Source: Epinephelus fuscoguttatus (Eukaryota; Chordata; Actinopteri; Perciformes; Serranidae). From it: a DNA stretch of 64,000 nucleotides. Where the stretch lies: NCBI RefSeq assembly GCF_011397635.1, contig NC_064770.1, forward strand, positions 23,368,200 through 23,432,199, read 5' to 3'. Every line of letters starts with the position of its first letter. Within the stretch, counting starts at the first letter, position 1. The notes beneath the pieces were generated by a model that made no database searches, was not told the DNA's origin, and saw nothing but the letters and a program-made list of their open reading frames with translations. A program made the translations under genes and the position numbers. Shown here piece by piece: positions 23,160-36,600 of the stretch.

Positions 23160-25620
23160 CAAAACGAGAAGGGTCTAGATTCAGTGTAGCAGAATGCAGA
23201 CTACACACTTCACTACTCACCCACTTTACTACAAGACAGTAATGAAGGGAATGTCAGTAAACAGTGCTGTGAAAAAGTGGGGTCATAAGAACACAGAGTT
23301 TGTTACCTTGCATTGAAATATGGTCATTAAAGTTTCTCTTGTAGCATTTGCATCAACTGAGAGTCATATTATTTTGTAAACAGTATTTTCTGAAACAGGC
23401 GTGTTGATAATGTTGTTTTGTAGACACAGTATCTATGGTGATGTATTAGTCACAACAGAAACGCCTCAGACAACACGAGGATGGAGGTAAGGTAGCTGAA
23501 AATGTCTGGTGAATAAAGCACGGTGTTGTGTGTTTAAATTCTGATGGACCTCCGTGACAGCTGATACTGGTCTACATCTGTGTGTGTGTGTGGCCTCAAA
23601 AAACTTTTTGCAAAGGAACAGACATGACAAACAAACTTCAAACTCCGAGAAACTGGAGGTCTGCAGGTCATAAGATATCTACAATACCCGCCTCACCCAA
23701 AGGCAGTCCATACCGCACTAATGTGTTCCCAGTGGAGCCGGGCCAGTGCAGCTTCTGGTGAATCAGTCCCCGCTGCTGGATCTTACCTCAGCCCACCCTC
23801 ATGATTATTTCTTAGGGGAGAAATAGTAGAGACTGGCTGGGAAGTGACTCACAGCGTGTGGATCTTGGACTGAATTTACAGGATCTCGGCTACATCCTCC
23901 AAACAGCCACGGTCACTGAGAGGGGGTTTGTGGGAAATGTGAGACAAAGAGAAAGAGGGCAACGGAGAGAAAGAATGATGCACTGAGGGAAGGAGTTTGG
24001 TGTTGGCGTGATATGCGAGTGTGTGTGTGTAAAGCTCAGTGGCGGATGGCTGTGAAGTTTGTGGAAGGGGTGTTGGCTGGCCCCCATGCAGACTTCCTTG
24101 CTCAGCCGTGGGGTCGACAGTCTCTCTGAAAGGCGGCATTGTCCCTTCTCTGGGCCCTCTCTCTCACTCGCAGAGTAAACACAGGCTACAGCGGAGGGAG
24201 AGAGGAGAGGAGACGAGAGGAGAGGAGGGATGACCAAAGGGGCCACAGCGAGGATACACAAGGGTGAGGATGAAGGGAGGAGGAAGTGGAGGAGTCCTGA
24301 AAGAGAGGTTTGTGTGTGTGTCCTCTTTAGCAACCCCCTGTCATCTATTCCCCTTCCCACCCGAGTCCCACATCCACCCCACTGCATTAGGAAGCCGCCC
24401 TTTGATGAGGTCTGTGTGTGTTCAGGGGTGAACCCGGGTCGAGGTCGGAGAGAGTGGGTGATGTAGGGGGGCTGGTGCGTCGGGTCAAGGCACAGCTATG
24501 TGTTTCAACACCTCTGTGCTCCGAGGCTAGGCTCACACGGATCAGAGCCGACCTTTCACCCCGCTCCGACCGATTGATCTTTAGCCTGATCTGATCTGAG
24601 GAGGATCGTGTATCGGCTCCATCTGACGGGAGAAACGCGAGCCAACGAAAAGCATCAGAGGATGTCAAAGCTGCGCGGCGTAAGATGATTATGTTACAGG
24701 GTATAAAATCATATTGTGTAATGTTTTATTTTCTGTGAGGGTTTCAGAGGGCGAGAGAATGTGTGTGCATGCACATTTTGTGTGGCCCCCTCTGAGGTTG
24801 GCTGTAACTTAATCTGCCTCCTGCTGTGACCCTGGGAGGTGGTCTGCAGGAGGTAAGCCATCTCTCCCTGGGGCTCTTTGCTCTCTCTTTTTCATTTTCA
24901 CACACACACAACGCAGAGAGAAAGAGAAAGAACACGGTGGGAACGTCTAATAACTTATGGTGCGATGTGACGGTTGGTGTGAAAGGCTTTAACATGTTGT
25001 CTTAAAGGGCTGAGCAATCATGCTGCGATAAAAATGTACTTGCAGGAAACAGCAATTCCTGGAAATCTTGTTGTTGATATCCTTGTGAGGCTGTGGATAT
25101 CTTAAAATTAGTGAGTCATCACCAAACTAATACAGTGTAAGACCATGTAATGAAACTAAGATAACACTACTCCTAAAATACAAAACAATCTCAATACTAT
25201 CACACAGTGAACCATTTTGTTTCCTTACGCTGACACGTCTTAGGAGACAAGTCCTCACCACGAGAGAGAGAGTTAGAGACTTAGACACTAAGTACTTACT
25301 TACAGAGAGTAAGTATTCATCCACATGTGTAACTAACAGCTCTCAGACCAACACAGTGTAACTGATGAACTATTGTTTGGGGGCTCAATAGGCCCTCATG
25401 TGTTACCTGGCAGGATCGTATGACCCTTAAATTATGATGGATTGCGAGTAAGAAATAGAGTTCTGATCAGTAAATCTGTTTAATGTTATTTGACAGTATT
25501 AGCTGATCACGTATTTCATATATCGGCTAATAAGTAACAAGAATTTGCAGTAATGTTTTTTTCAAATGTAAAATGTCCTGCTCAGTGCATAGGTTGTGCC
25601 ATTCTTTTTTAATGACTTTA
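23160..25620. other. Intergenic, mostly unique
   Basis: Purine-rich GAGA-type stretches (24190-24300) and short TG runs. Overlapping frames on both strands at 23876-24668 reflect base composition. No gene recognised. Confidence 0.4.
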
Positions 25621-25629
25621 AGATGAGAT

Positions 25630-26390
25630 TTTGGACATTAATATAGCAGCAAATCACTATTTGATATGTACGGACATAGTGGAATAATGGTGTCCTGAGC
25701 TGAGAATGAAGTCACGCTCTTTCTATGTGTGTTCTGATATGAGCTTCTCTGTTCTTTGTTTTGATAGCCGAGCCACTGGCTAGCTAACTGCTGCCGCCCT
25801 GCACTGTGCTCGCAGTTAACGCTGATAACGCTGTCCCAACACACAGTGGCGGAAGAGAATTCTTACAAAATAGTAACCCCCACTCTCCTCCCCCATGTTA
25901 CACTGTCAGGTCCATGTCATTGGTCCGACATCCCATTAGTCCGACTGTTGGCAGTGCTGAACGGCTCCTGGCGGGTGTATTTCTACCTTAATGGTGCGCC
26001 GCAACCGGCTCTGGTTCAGCTGGGAAAGGATTGAGGCGGAGCAGGCTCACAGCTTATGTGTTTGCCACTTTCTTTTTCATTTTAACCCACACCATGATCT
26101 TTTCCTGACCCTAACCAAGTGGTTTTTGTGCCTAAACCTAACCAGACCTTAACCACAGGGCATCATGATGATTTCGGAACGGACTTCGGAACAATAGGTT
26201 TAATATGGTCGGAAGAATGGGATGTCGGACCAATGGGCAGTTCCCGCTTTGTCAGCACTGTTGTTGTTATTACCACTGTTAGCACCATTAATGTAATGAG
26301 TACTGCTAACTGCAGCCATTTCAGCTCAGCCATCCTCATATCTGCTTGAGACAATCCCAGCCCAAATTCTGAATGCTGCAAAGCATATAG
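25630..26390. repeat. Interspersed repeat copy 2 with an inverted-repeat MITE inside
   Basis: Matches 1365-1780 on both sides of an insert at about 25905-26247. The insert has 27-28 bp inverted arms (ATTGGTCCGACATCCCATTA at 25919 and its reverse complement ending 26236). Confidence 0.6.
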
Positions 26391-26439
26391 CACATTTAGT
26401 AGCCAAATTTGAAGGGCCCTAATAAGAAATGTGTTTGCG

Positions 26440-26560
26440 TAATATGTTAATGTTTAAAAATAAATATCAGAAAATACAAATATATAAAATAAAAATATAA
26501 ATATAAATATAAAATAAAATATACGTAAATATTAATATGCATAGCAAAAGACATTTTAAG
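26440..26560. repeat. AT-rich low-complexity run
   Basis: Repeated 'aatataaa' units between interspersed repeats. Confidence 0.8.
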
Positions 26561-26778
26561 TCAAGCTCTAGAATCAAAGGGTTTTTTTCAAGCAATTAGC
26601 CAAAAAATGTTCTACATTTCTGCAAACCACAGATACATTTGTGTGTTATTGTCTAGCAGGTACGTTGAAACTTCACGTTTCAATAATGCTATGGTTAACT
26701 TGTGGTTAAGTTTAAGCACAACAGCCACCCTGCTGGAAAAGTAGCAATGTCTCCATAAAAAACAGTGGAAAAACCATA

Positions 26779-27468
26779 GACCTGCCTCCTAACAGTCGAC
26801 CAAACCTTAGTCGACCAGAAAGATCATTTGCTGGCAATATTTCATTGGCCAGTTAGTCACAGGGAAGAAAAAAAAATCTGGTAAATATGCTAAACGATGC
26901 TTGTTAAAGTTGCTTAGCAGCCTCAAACACAACCTGCCGCTGCTCTCTTGAAAGCTGGCACAAAAAAGGCACAAGAGTAGCACCCAGGTGGTTCAAGATG
27001 CAGCATGTGTACGGCCCCTAATTTCCAGGGCCGGTACCTGTGGTTACTCCACAGGCTAGTTAATAACATGTCGGGCAGGAAATCCAAAGTGTGGGATCAT
27101 TTTGAGAAGGTGAAGGATGAACCCAAGGTGATATGTAAACTCATCTTCATTGGTCGACTACAAACATGACGCATCATCTGAAACATGGAAGTAGCTACAT
27201 GCCCATTAGCTGTAGATAAAATATAGGCCTATATTAATGAAGGTTCATTAGTACAGTTTTGTATTTCTCTGTAATGTAGCACAGTGTTAACAATTTTACT
27301 GATACTGTTCTGTCTTACACCTTCAACTCAAACCATTGTGATGCCCCGCCCAAAATATATCATTTAATAGTTAAATTAGTATCGTGAACATGCCGGCGAC
27401 TAGTCGACTAATGGCCCTAAATGATGACTACTGGTCGACTAGGAATATTCTTAGTCGAGGGCAGCCCT
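26779..27468 (+). mobile_element. Degenerate hAT element, copy 2
   Basis: Right end GAGGGCAGCCCT fits a hAT CAGGGCTG terminus. The left end is eroded but keeps 'agtcgaccaaaccttagtcg'. It is co-linear with copy 1 at 16946-17934, with a deletion after the 'agtagctacatg' motif. Confidence 0.65.
27068..27169 (+). pseudogene. hAT transposase BED-finger fragment, broken (copy 2)
   Basis: Same 33-codon frame as copy 1 (MSGRKSKVWDHF start) ending at the same frameshifted stop. One visible replacement changes M to I before the Cys. The shared lesion shows both copies descend from an already broken source. Confidence 0.7.
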
Positions 27469-27479
27469 AAAAAACAGCA

Positions 27480-29600
27480 ACTGATCTCTAAAAAACAGCC
27501 CACCCACATCTCAAACAGTGATGTGCAGTCACTATAGGGTTACTATAGCCTCACATAGATATTGGTGTGGATTTGAGGCTCATTCAGTATTAGCTCTTCT
27601 CAATTTCAGGGCAGGGAACATGATTCAAAGGTTATTACATCAATTTTCAAAAATGAGACCAAGTAAAAGCAGCACTTTCTGTCGTGTTAAATCTGCGGCG
27701 CGACATTACAGCGACCTCATTTAATGAACTGCAGGTAAACAGCTCTGTTTATATTTCCATTGGGTCTGTAATTCTGTGCTTTAGCAGTGATGTGTGAAGA
27801 CCTGCAGTTGCAGTATGGGTCATGTCTAGACCTGCTGGTTTTTCCATCCATCAGGTGGGGAGGAAAGGGTCAAAGGTGACTGATTGAGGTGAGGGTGTGG
27901 TGTGAACTCTGACCCCACTGACATTTGGGTTTCACGTCTGTAAATGGGGCCAAGGAGGAATAAACAACTTGGCACATTTCAAGCAGGTTTACGCACACAA
28001 TAGTCGGGGAATAATCGGATTTATGTGATCAAAGCATTTTGCACATTTCAAAGTAAGGCGATTCCTATTTGCAATTTTCCCTCAGATTTCCATGGACTCG
28101 TATAAAAAAGCCACGTGAAATTAGTCAGAGGTTTCACACATTGTCACCAACAACAAAAAAGACAATTAGACTAACCCGAAACAAGTTAACATCCAATTAT
28201 TAGTTTGTTTATCACTGATGTGGAGACACAAGAACACCAAAAGCGGTCACTCCTTCACTCCCACTGTGTCACTACTGACGTTTTCTTGAGGTAATAGCCA
28301 CAAGTGACCCCACCTCCGCTGACACATACACACCCGAGCCACAGCCCCCGCATACGCCCTCCACCCCTGATGGATAACTCAACACACAAACACACACAGC
28401 TGAGAGATTTTTTCTTGCCTCTGTCCTCCTCAGACAGGAAACCTCAGTTTCCACTCCTCCTCCTCCTGTGGGCCTCTCATTCCCTCCTTCTCTTTCTCTC
28501 TATCCCTCTATCCTCTGCTTTTGTTTTTCTCTTACATTCACTGCTGTGCTTCCTCTTTCAGTTTGTTTTTCTCATCCACTTCTCATCTCATTCTTCTCTC
28601 ACCTTCTCCTGTAACCCCCACCTGGCGGTAATGGTACATTCATTACCAGGTTATTTCCTCTATTCACACCCTTTCTACTTAATAATACAGATAAGTAAAA
28701 GTTTCACCCACTGAGTTTTCTCTTACTGTCAATCTAAACCTCTCCCCCCTTCTCCTTGCCCAAAAAAGCACACGGGATCGTACACAGGATTATGTAATAG
28801 CAGCATGCATGGAGCCACTGGGGAAGGGCTACTGAGGAAAAAGACAAGTTGTTGGAGCACTGGAGTCACAACAGCTAAAACACAGAGACTGAGTGACACG
28901 TGTGTTCACATGCTTCAACCCAGAGAGACATTAGCACAAGATCTGCTTGTACAAAGAGAATAGGAATATATATACATATATACATCGCCCAGGCATTAAA
29001 GAGAGTGTGAGCATGCAAAATCATGGCATAAAGATGCAAAAGAAGAGAGGAAGAGAAATATCTGAGACAACACACAGGACAGGGGAGAAAGGAGGGGAAA
29101 AAGGGAGGGATAGACAGATTGAAGGAGGGAGAGAGTGCAACAGGAAGCTTCTCAGCGAGCTACCGATGGCCTCCAGCCAGAGCGTTCAGACACTGAGGAA
29201 TTCCAGGCAGAGGGCAGGCAGGGAGGGAAGGTGCCAGGAGGGAGGGAGGGAGGCACGGAGCGAGGAGGGCGGGTCGCACTTGTGGTTTGTTGTCAAAGGG
29301 GACTGCTACATGAGAAAGGAAGAGCACGCGTGCTTAAAGCGATATCTCTCAGTGATGGGAATGTTAACATTTCTGTTAGGATGCAAACTTTGGTATGAAC
29401 AGTCGGACACTGGCATTTCAAGATTTTCCAAACATCTGGTCATGTATTATGAGACATTTAAGTACACAGTTTAGTTAAAGGGAATGTGTGTGAACTGTAC
29501 ATCCAAGTGGTTTTCAAAAAAATCTAAACACTAAGTCAAAAAAATGAGTCGCAGCGTACCAAGAAAGCATAGTTTAGCATCAGAATAAAGAAATGTAATG
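27480..29600. other. Intergenic, no gene recognised
   Basis: Includes a pyrimidine-rich stretch at 28390-28620 and a purine-rich GGAGGGA stretch at 29085-29270. Open frames here follow composition bias. Confidence 0.4.
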
Positions 29601-29604
29601 CCGT

Positions 29605-30630
29605 GCAGCTAGAGCTGAAACAGCCACTGGATTCATTGATTATCCAACTGACATAAAATTAATCGACAACTCTATTGATAATCAGTTAATTGTTTACGTT
29701 ATTTTTTAAGCAAAAATGCCAAACATTTGATAGTTCTAGGTTCTCGTTGGCTTCTGGGCTGTTTGGTCAGCCCATTCGCCGGAAGAAAATGTTTGCATTG
29801 AACGTTACTGAAACCACAAATATGTATCATTCGTATCGTATCAATGTTTCTAAGGTGATATAATATATAAGCTGACTTTTGTCATCTTGACGTGGAGGGA
29901 ATGGCAGATGGCCTGTCACCCAAGCCACAGTCCTCATTGTTTTGAGACCAACAACATCGGTTTATTTTTAGCACCCTTTCGCAGCATTTCCACCGATGTT
30001 TGTGGCACCAAGTCTGGGTGATTTTTACTAACACATTGCAGCGTTTCCCAGCGGCGTTTGAGCCAACAAACCCGAGTGTTTGGTAGAGTTTCCCAAACGG
30101 TGTTTCAGCTACCGAATCTGGGTATTTTTTAAAGATTGCACACCAACACACTGCAGCATTTGAGCCACCAAATTGGGTGTTCTTTACTAACACATTATGG
30201 CGTTTCCCAGCGATGTTTGAGCTACCAAATCTGGGTGTTTTTCAATGACACTACGCTGCGTTTCCCAGCGGAGTTTAGGCCACCAAACCTGGGTGGTTTT
30301 TACCCAACCTTTCCCTGCCTTTTAAAAACCTTCTGTGCCACCAAACATGGGTGTTTTAGGCCAAAACGTGATCTCTTCCCAACCACAACCCAGTGGTTTT
30401 TGTGGCAAAACCTAATCACACCTTCACCTCAGTGTTGTCTATGAATCTGCTACAATATAATGTACAAATCTAACATATCTGTGATTTAAAGAAACATAGA
30501 ATGCCAACATTTCTTTCTGGCGATTGGGTTGTATTGTTGAACAAGAAAAGACAGTAAATCGATAAATCAACATCGACAATAATTGTAAAATGAATTAACA
30601 GTAAATATAATCCTGAGGTGCAGCCCTTCA
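29605..30630. repeat. 'attaatc' fish repeat interrupted by a minisatellite block
   Basis: The left part (29605-29760) and reversed right part (about 30490-30628, ending near GAGGTGCAGCCC) are ends of the same repeat. The middle contains a tandem array and an 'accacaacccagtggttttt' motif that also occurs near 26120. Confidence 0.5.
29955..30350. repeat. Degenerate minisatellite, about 55-65 bp unit
   Basis: Six to seven diverged units, each with 'gtttgagccaccaaa' then 'tgggtgtttttacta' then 'gcgtttcccagcg'. Unit length varies. Confidence 0.7.
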
Positions 30631-30639
30631 CGCAACAAA

Positions 30640-33600
30640 TCACATCACAACATCATATTGCTGTGCAGAAAACCCTGTAAAGAATACAACACACATACAA
30701 CAGCGACAGCACTTTGGATTTCCGTCCGAGATTTGATATTCAAGGCAGAGCAGGCTGAATTAATCATTAGAGGGAAATTGTGAGTGGTACATAATTTTAA
30801 TTTGAGAGGAAACACTCCACCACACTCTGCATCTTAATAGTATCCAGACAGACCTGACAACAGAACAGCAATTCCACTTAGTCCGCCATGTAGTGAGATT
30901 AGGCCATGAATGATCTATAAACAGCCATCTGACTGAGATTTCACATTGTGTCAGTAAGCCTCATGACCTGCTCAACCCCGGGATTATCGCACGACACAGT
31001 GACCTGACTCGACTCTTGGTGGGGATGGACGGGTGGAAGGATGACGGGTGAACTCTAGAGGAAGCCTGCATTATCAGATCAATACCATTATGCTCTGCCT
31101 TTTGGGAATAAGAATTTGACTTTATCTTTCAACAGGAATCAACATCTAAAACGTGAAAAGCTCTTGAGGATTTGTTTTTCATCCTGTGATTCATTTGAAG
31201 GGGAGAGAGTTTGCAAATATCATTAGAAAAACTGCTCTGCATTTAAAGCAATCATTCAAACTATTTAGACAGAGCAAATGAAGAGAGAAGAGGCAGGTAA
31301 AGGGGGAGAGAGTAGCTGTACATTGGCATGAGGCTAGGAAACTTCCCCCAAGCCACAGTCAATTTATTAGACTCCCTAGTAGCTGCTATATGACATGAAC
31401 AGTACGTGACTGAGGGGCCACGTGTAGCAACATGTGTTTTGAGTCACTGGTTAGTTTTTTCTCCCACCTACTCCCGTTCAAAATCAGATGCATACGTTTT
31501 TAATCAGCTAAAACCGTTCTAATCTATACTGCAGCATCAGGACAGCAATCAGTGGTGAACAGATAATCCTCCAGGGGACGATGACTCTGAGTGTTTAAGC
31601 AGCAAACGTACACAACATTAATGCTTAAGGCGGTTCATACAACGGTACTGTAGACTTTGAAGAGTGGTGAGTAATCATACAATAACGTGGGGCATTTCAC
31701 AACAAAACAGTCTCATAGCGCAGCAATGGGCGGCGGGGAACCAATGAACACAGCAGGAGGCCTACCACCGTCCGTGAGAGGAGAGGAGAGAGGAGAAGAG
31801 GAGGGAAGTATGTGTTTGTCTTTGCACTCAGGAGATTTGATCGACATCCCCACCCCGGCTCACTTTGACCTCCCACTAACTCTGCTGGGCCTTTCTACCT
31901 CCTGCAGTCTACTGAACGCATTCCCTCCACTCCTCCTCTCTCATCTTTGCTCTGCGATACTTTCATATAAACAAAAACTTGCATGATCTCCCTCAGCCCC
32001 ATTCCCTCGCCACTTCCTCCCCACTTCCTCAGGCTATATCCCCCTCGTATGTCATCGCTCTCTTCTCTTCCTCTCCTTTATCAACCCCTCTAACGTCTCT
32101 TCTTTCTCCCTCTACTGTATCCCCCCACCCGAATTTTCAGTCCATTCCTGTGGCCTCTCCCCACAGGCAGTGATGCAATCCTCCGACTCCTGCGCGCAAT
32201 CACAGGGTCTGGAGTAGGCTCGCCAGCCAAAGCAGGGGCGTCACCGCACCATGCTCAGTAGGAAAGCAACAGGAGAGGAAAGAAGAGAGGGTGGGGAGGG
32301 AAGGGGACGAAAGAAAAGGAGAAATGAAGCCAATGAGAGAGTGAGGAAAAACAGACTGAGGCTGACAGAGCCGGTGGTGGGTGATAGAGAGAAAAAAAAA
32401 AAGCACAGCGATAAAAGTTAACAGCTCCGTTTTACAGTTTGTGCATTTTCACAGCTAAACTCAGGGTAAACATGTTTTTGTTTTACGTGCATGCGGGGAG
32501 GTGTGCGGGGGTTATTTTGACTCATTTGTTCTCGTCAAGGTGCTGGAGGAACTTTTGAATGGATCTGATTCTGGAGGATCAAACAGCACAACGTCCCAGC
32601 TCGTTGCCCTCTCATCAGCCCACCAACCAGCTGTGTCCGTTCTGCTGGGGCTGCTGGATAGGGTCTGTGTTTCGGAAGTGATGGTTCTCCGCTACTCCCA
32701 CACTAAATGCTGTCATTCCAGCTGACTCACACCGACATTAGCATTATTCTAACAGCTAGACTGGCAGTATAAAATTCAAGTAATATCTGTGGAGGTGTAA
32801 CATTGTCAGATCTGGCATTTTAACATAATCTCTGGAGGTCTACACTTTCCCAAACAAAAATGTCCTTTCGTCTATATTTCCTTGCTGGGCCGGTGCAGAT
32901 GACATGTGTCCCCACTGAGTGTATATAATGGATATGCAGGGGCATGCTAAGCCCTGTAGAGATGCATGCATGCAAGGAGTGATCTTATCCAACGCACAGC
33001 ACTTAGACATGGATGGAAAAAGGGAGGGTGTAGCATTTTAAAAGGCAAAGCTTAAAGCTGAAACCTTGCCATGCCTATATGTGCAGATGTGCACGCACGT
33101 ATGCACGGACACATTCACCCCTGGTTTGCCGGCTTTGTAGAGGCAGACCTCCCCTAAAGGCAGCACAAGGTCAGGCCAGGAATGCAAAGCACTGGCACCT
33201 GCCTAAATCTTTAAAATACCAGGTTCTCTCAGCACACACACACACAAACAAAAGGCCGCTCCCTAAAACCCAGAGCAGAGTTTAAGCCTTTGGAGAAATG
33301 GCTTCAGCCCAAAAAGAAGCACACAGGTGTGCACGCCAAAACGTGAGGATGTATGTAAAGTATATCACAGATAACCGACACAGCTTCAAGCTTCTTTTAA
33401 GTGTATAAAGTAGCTGCCATTGAAGTCAACAGGAGATGTCTGTTATATTGCCTCACTGGTGAAAACCCAGCACCGGTTCTAAGCCACTGGGTAGGAGGGA
33501 ATGGGAGGAAGCCCAGAAATCTCTCTTTCTTTCTCTCCCCTTTCTCCCACACAGTTAACAGCAAGCTGAGGGCAGATTAATAGGGGTGACATGCATATGG

Positions 33601-36600
33601 AAAGTGTGGTACGATAAGCAGCAAACCCCTGGGTGTATTTCAGCAACAGTTGCTGGGCCAATGTGGTCTATCCTCCCAGCTACGGAGGCATTCAGTAAAT
33701 GCACACATAAACACGCCGGCTGTACAGCCATACAGACGATGCATACGTGTACACACGCACACTGGTGCACAGCGTGTTGGCTGTGTGTTGTGGAGTTCAG
33801 ACCAGTTCAGAGCGCTGTGGTACCGCTCCAGTGCTGGGAGGGGTGCGCCTGTCTCACAGTCATTTCCTGGACAGGAATATTATGGCACCACACGCATGAG
33901 AAACAAACCCCTTTCGCCTTTACACACTGACCCGGCCACTTTCATTTGCCTGCAACTCAATAAGCCGACGGCACATAGTGAACTCCCTGGGAAGCAAGTC
34001 TTCTTATTCAATAGCCAGAGTAATATGATCCCAACAACAGCTTTATGCAACACGGCCTCCGGGAGGCTGGGGGCAACGCACGGGGTGGGGTGGGTGGTTG
34101 GTCTCTTATCGTTGCGTGGTGGTGCGGAGGCCTGTCGGACACGTCCACGGTGTCGTAACTTTCCTATTTCTTTGCCCCAGAATTCCTGGATGGCCACTCC
34201 CTGTCCCTGGAGAGGGCTGGGTGACACCTGTGCACCAGCCATGCTGCCCAGGAGAGAGCCAGGAGGGGGAGAGGGGGGGCACACAAAGCCAGATGTGCTT
34301 TGGACAGGGAGTGTCTCCATTGGTGTTTGTTAGCATGTGAGTCTACATGTGTGCTTGAGTGTGTTTATGTACAGAGAGAAGGGACAGGGCAGGGGCTCGG
34401 CTTCCAAAACCAAAGCATTTTGAAAGGGGAGGAAAACAGGAAGAGGGAGAAATACAAAACAGCAGAGAGCAATTAGCGGACAAAGTGACTGGATGTGTGT
34501 TTTTGTGTGTGTGTGTTGGGGGGCAAACACACACTGCAGGGTGATCAAGGAGCTCCTGCTTCTTTAAATTTGGGCGTGCCCCCCATACTGTCCGCTATAC
34601 CTCCATTTCAGCCCTTCTGCCTCCCTCGCCAGTGATCTCACATATATATGTACACACAAAGCCGGTGTTGTCTTTTCCTTGTGAGGCTGTGCCAACTTAA
34701 CGGCAGCCCTGTGTTCTCCCTCCTCACATGGAGCGCCTGTTTTCTCTGAGTAACCCTCCGCCCCGTGTCCCCTCCCACCATGGCTGGCATTAAGACAAGG
34801 TCAATATGACGGTCTTTTCTCTCCTCTCTTTATCTCCCTCCCTCTCCCTTTTCTCTCTGTATTTCTGTGTCCTAGCTCAACTAAGTGACAGGCTCCACCC
34901 TACAGCTTTTATCTTTTGCGGCTCCATCCAAGAGAGAGAAACAGAGAAAGAGAGCAGAGAGACAGATGCAAAGGGACAGATGGAGGGCGAGCGAGATGGC
35001 GACAGACAGAGTTGAGCATAATGCTGCAAAATGGAGTAACTCTTGATTTAAATTTGTTGGCATGTGTTGCGATCTGTTGGAGACAAGCTCCACAAAGATC
35101 TGGAGCCGATTCCTCTTTTGATTTGGCGAAACCCTCTGAACAGTGAGGGCTGATAAATGTGCCGCGGACAATCGTACAGTATATCGGCAGCGTTGGAAAG
35201 AACGAGCCTAAAAGAGGATCTCAATTAGTGCTGAAGGTCAGGGCGATGCTCGTGCTCTTACACACTCTTCTGTCCTGAATCAATACTGACATTTAGAATC
35301 AATTAAGAAAATAGCCAAGCTCACCGTGACTGACAGCACCATTTATTGAGACCAAGGAGTAAGGGCGTTGAGAAGCAATCGGACGCAGTGGAAGACAGAG
35401 AGACAGGCTGTGTTAAGATAGTGACTGGTCGTAATTCAAGATGGCCACTGAGAGTCGGTTATTAAAACTTTTAGCAACCAAATAAAAACAGTGAGGCTAC
35501 TTCATAGAAGCATCTGAGGTCAGAATAAGTCTTTATTTCACAAAATGTAACCTCAAACTTAAAACATTTCCAAATTACACAAGGCTCCCCTCATAAGAAA
35601 AAAAACAGCCATGGTACATATGAATTAAATTAGTGCTGGCAACATCTCCACAACACCACAGAGAAGGTAAACACTTACAGGCCAAACTTTTTTCTCTCTT
35701 CCCCTCTCCTTCTCTCTTTCACTGCATGTATAAGATGGAGAATGTCTTATATAATGTAAGCGTCACTTATGAAGCTGGGGGCTCATGGAAAGTGGGAGAC
35801 GAAAATGCAAGGGAGGGAGGGAGGGAGTGGAGTTAAAAGCGAGGAGGAGATGGAGTCCCAGGGAGTCTGGGATGGAGGGAAGGAGGGGGTGAAGGGGGCA
35901 AAGTCTGGAAGCTAGCTGACAGGACTGGATATGCCCAGACAGGGAGCCGGGCCCAGGCCCAGACTTGAGAGTCGCATTTGAGTCTCCGAAATGCCTCACC
36001 CATCTCTCCCTCATCCCCTTCTTTAAAAAACACCATCAATCTCTCTCCCCCGTCTCTCCCTTCTCAGCATGAGATTCCTCACCCGCACTTACAGGCAGAG
36101 CCCCTCTTGTCCGACTCCTCCCTTTCTTTTCTCTTCAAACAAGCAAACACACACATACATACCTCAGTCATACTGAACTAGCTGTAGCGCTATTGAGGGG
36201 AGACTGGAGAATCCAGGGTGTTGGCCAAGCAAGTAAATAATAATACAAACCAGCTGTGTCTCCACTTAAACTGCATTGCTGTGAGCATATTACCGAACAA
36301 CTCACAGCTCCTTGAACTGAGCTCCCAGATATCTCAAAGCTGTGGCTAGATCCAAGTTTGCTATCATCTGTAAGTTTAAAGTATGTTGGTGGAAACCCAA
36401 AACGGATTTTGAAAAAACAAGCTTTCCTCTATTCCCTCCACCCCTTCTGCGACAGCTCCTTTGCATTGCTGTTATTCTTTCAAGTCTTGGCGTTACTCCT
36501 GTATTCTTTCTTTAACTTTTCCTCATCAAGTGTGCCCTGCCCCAGACATGGTCTGCGTATTGTCTGAAGGGCTCCACGAGCTGAAATTCTCTCACGATAG

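Noticed and set aside
28947..29474. 175-codon open frame
   Set aside because: Arises from purine-rich GGAGGGA sequence (Arg/Gly/Glu-rich translation) with no family resemblance or splice context.
33650..34333. 227-codon open frame and 146-codon antisense frame
   Set aside because: Mutually overlapping frames without domain signature or splice structure; GC-rich composition removes stops.
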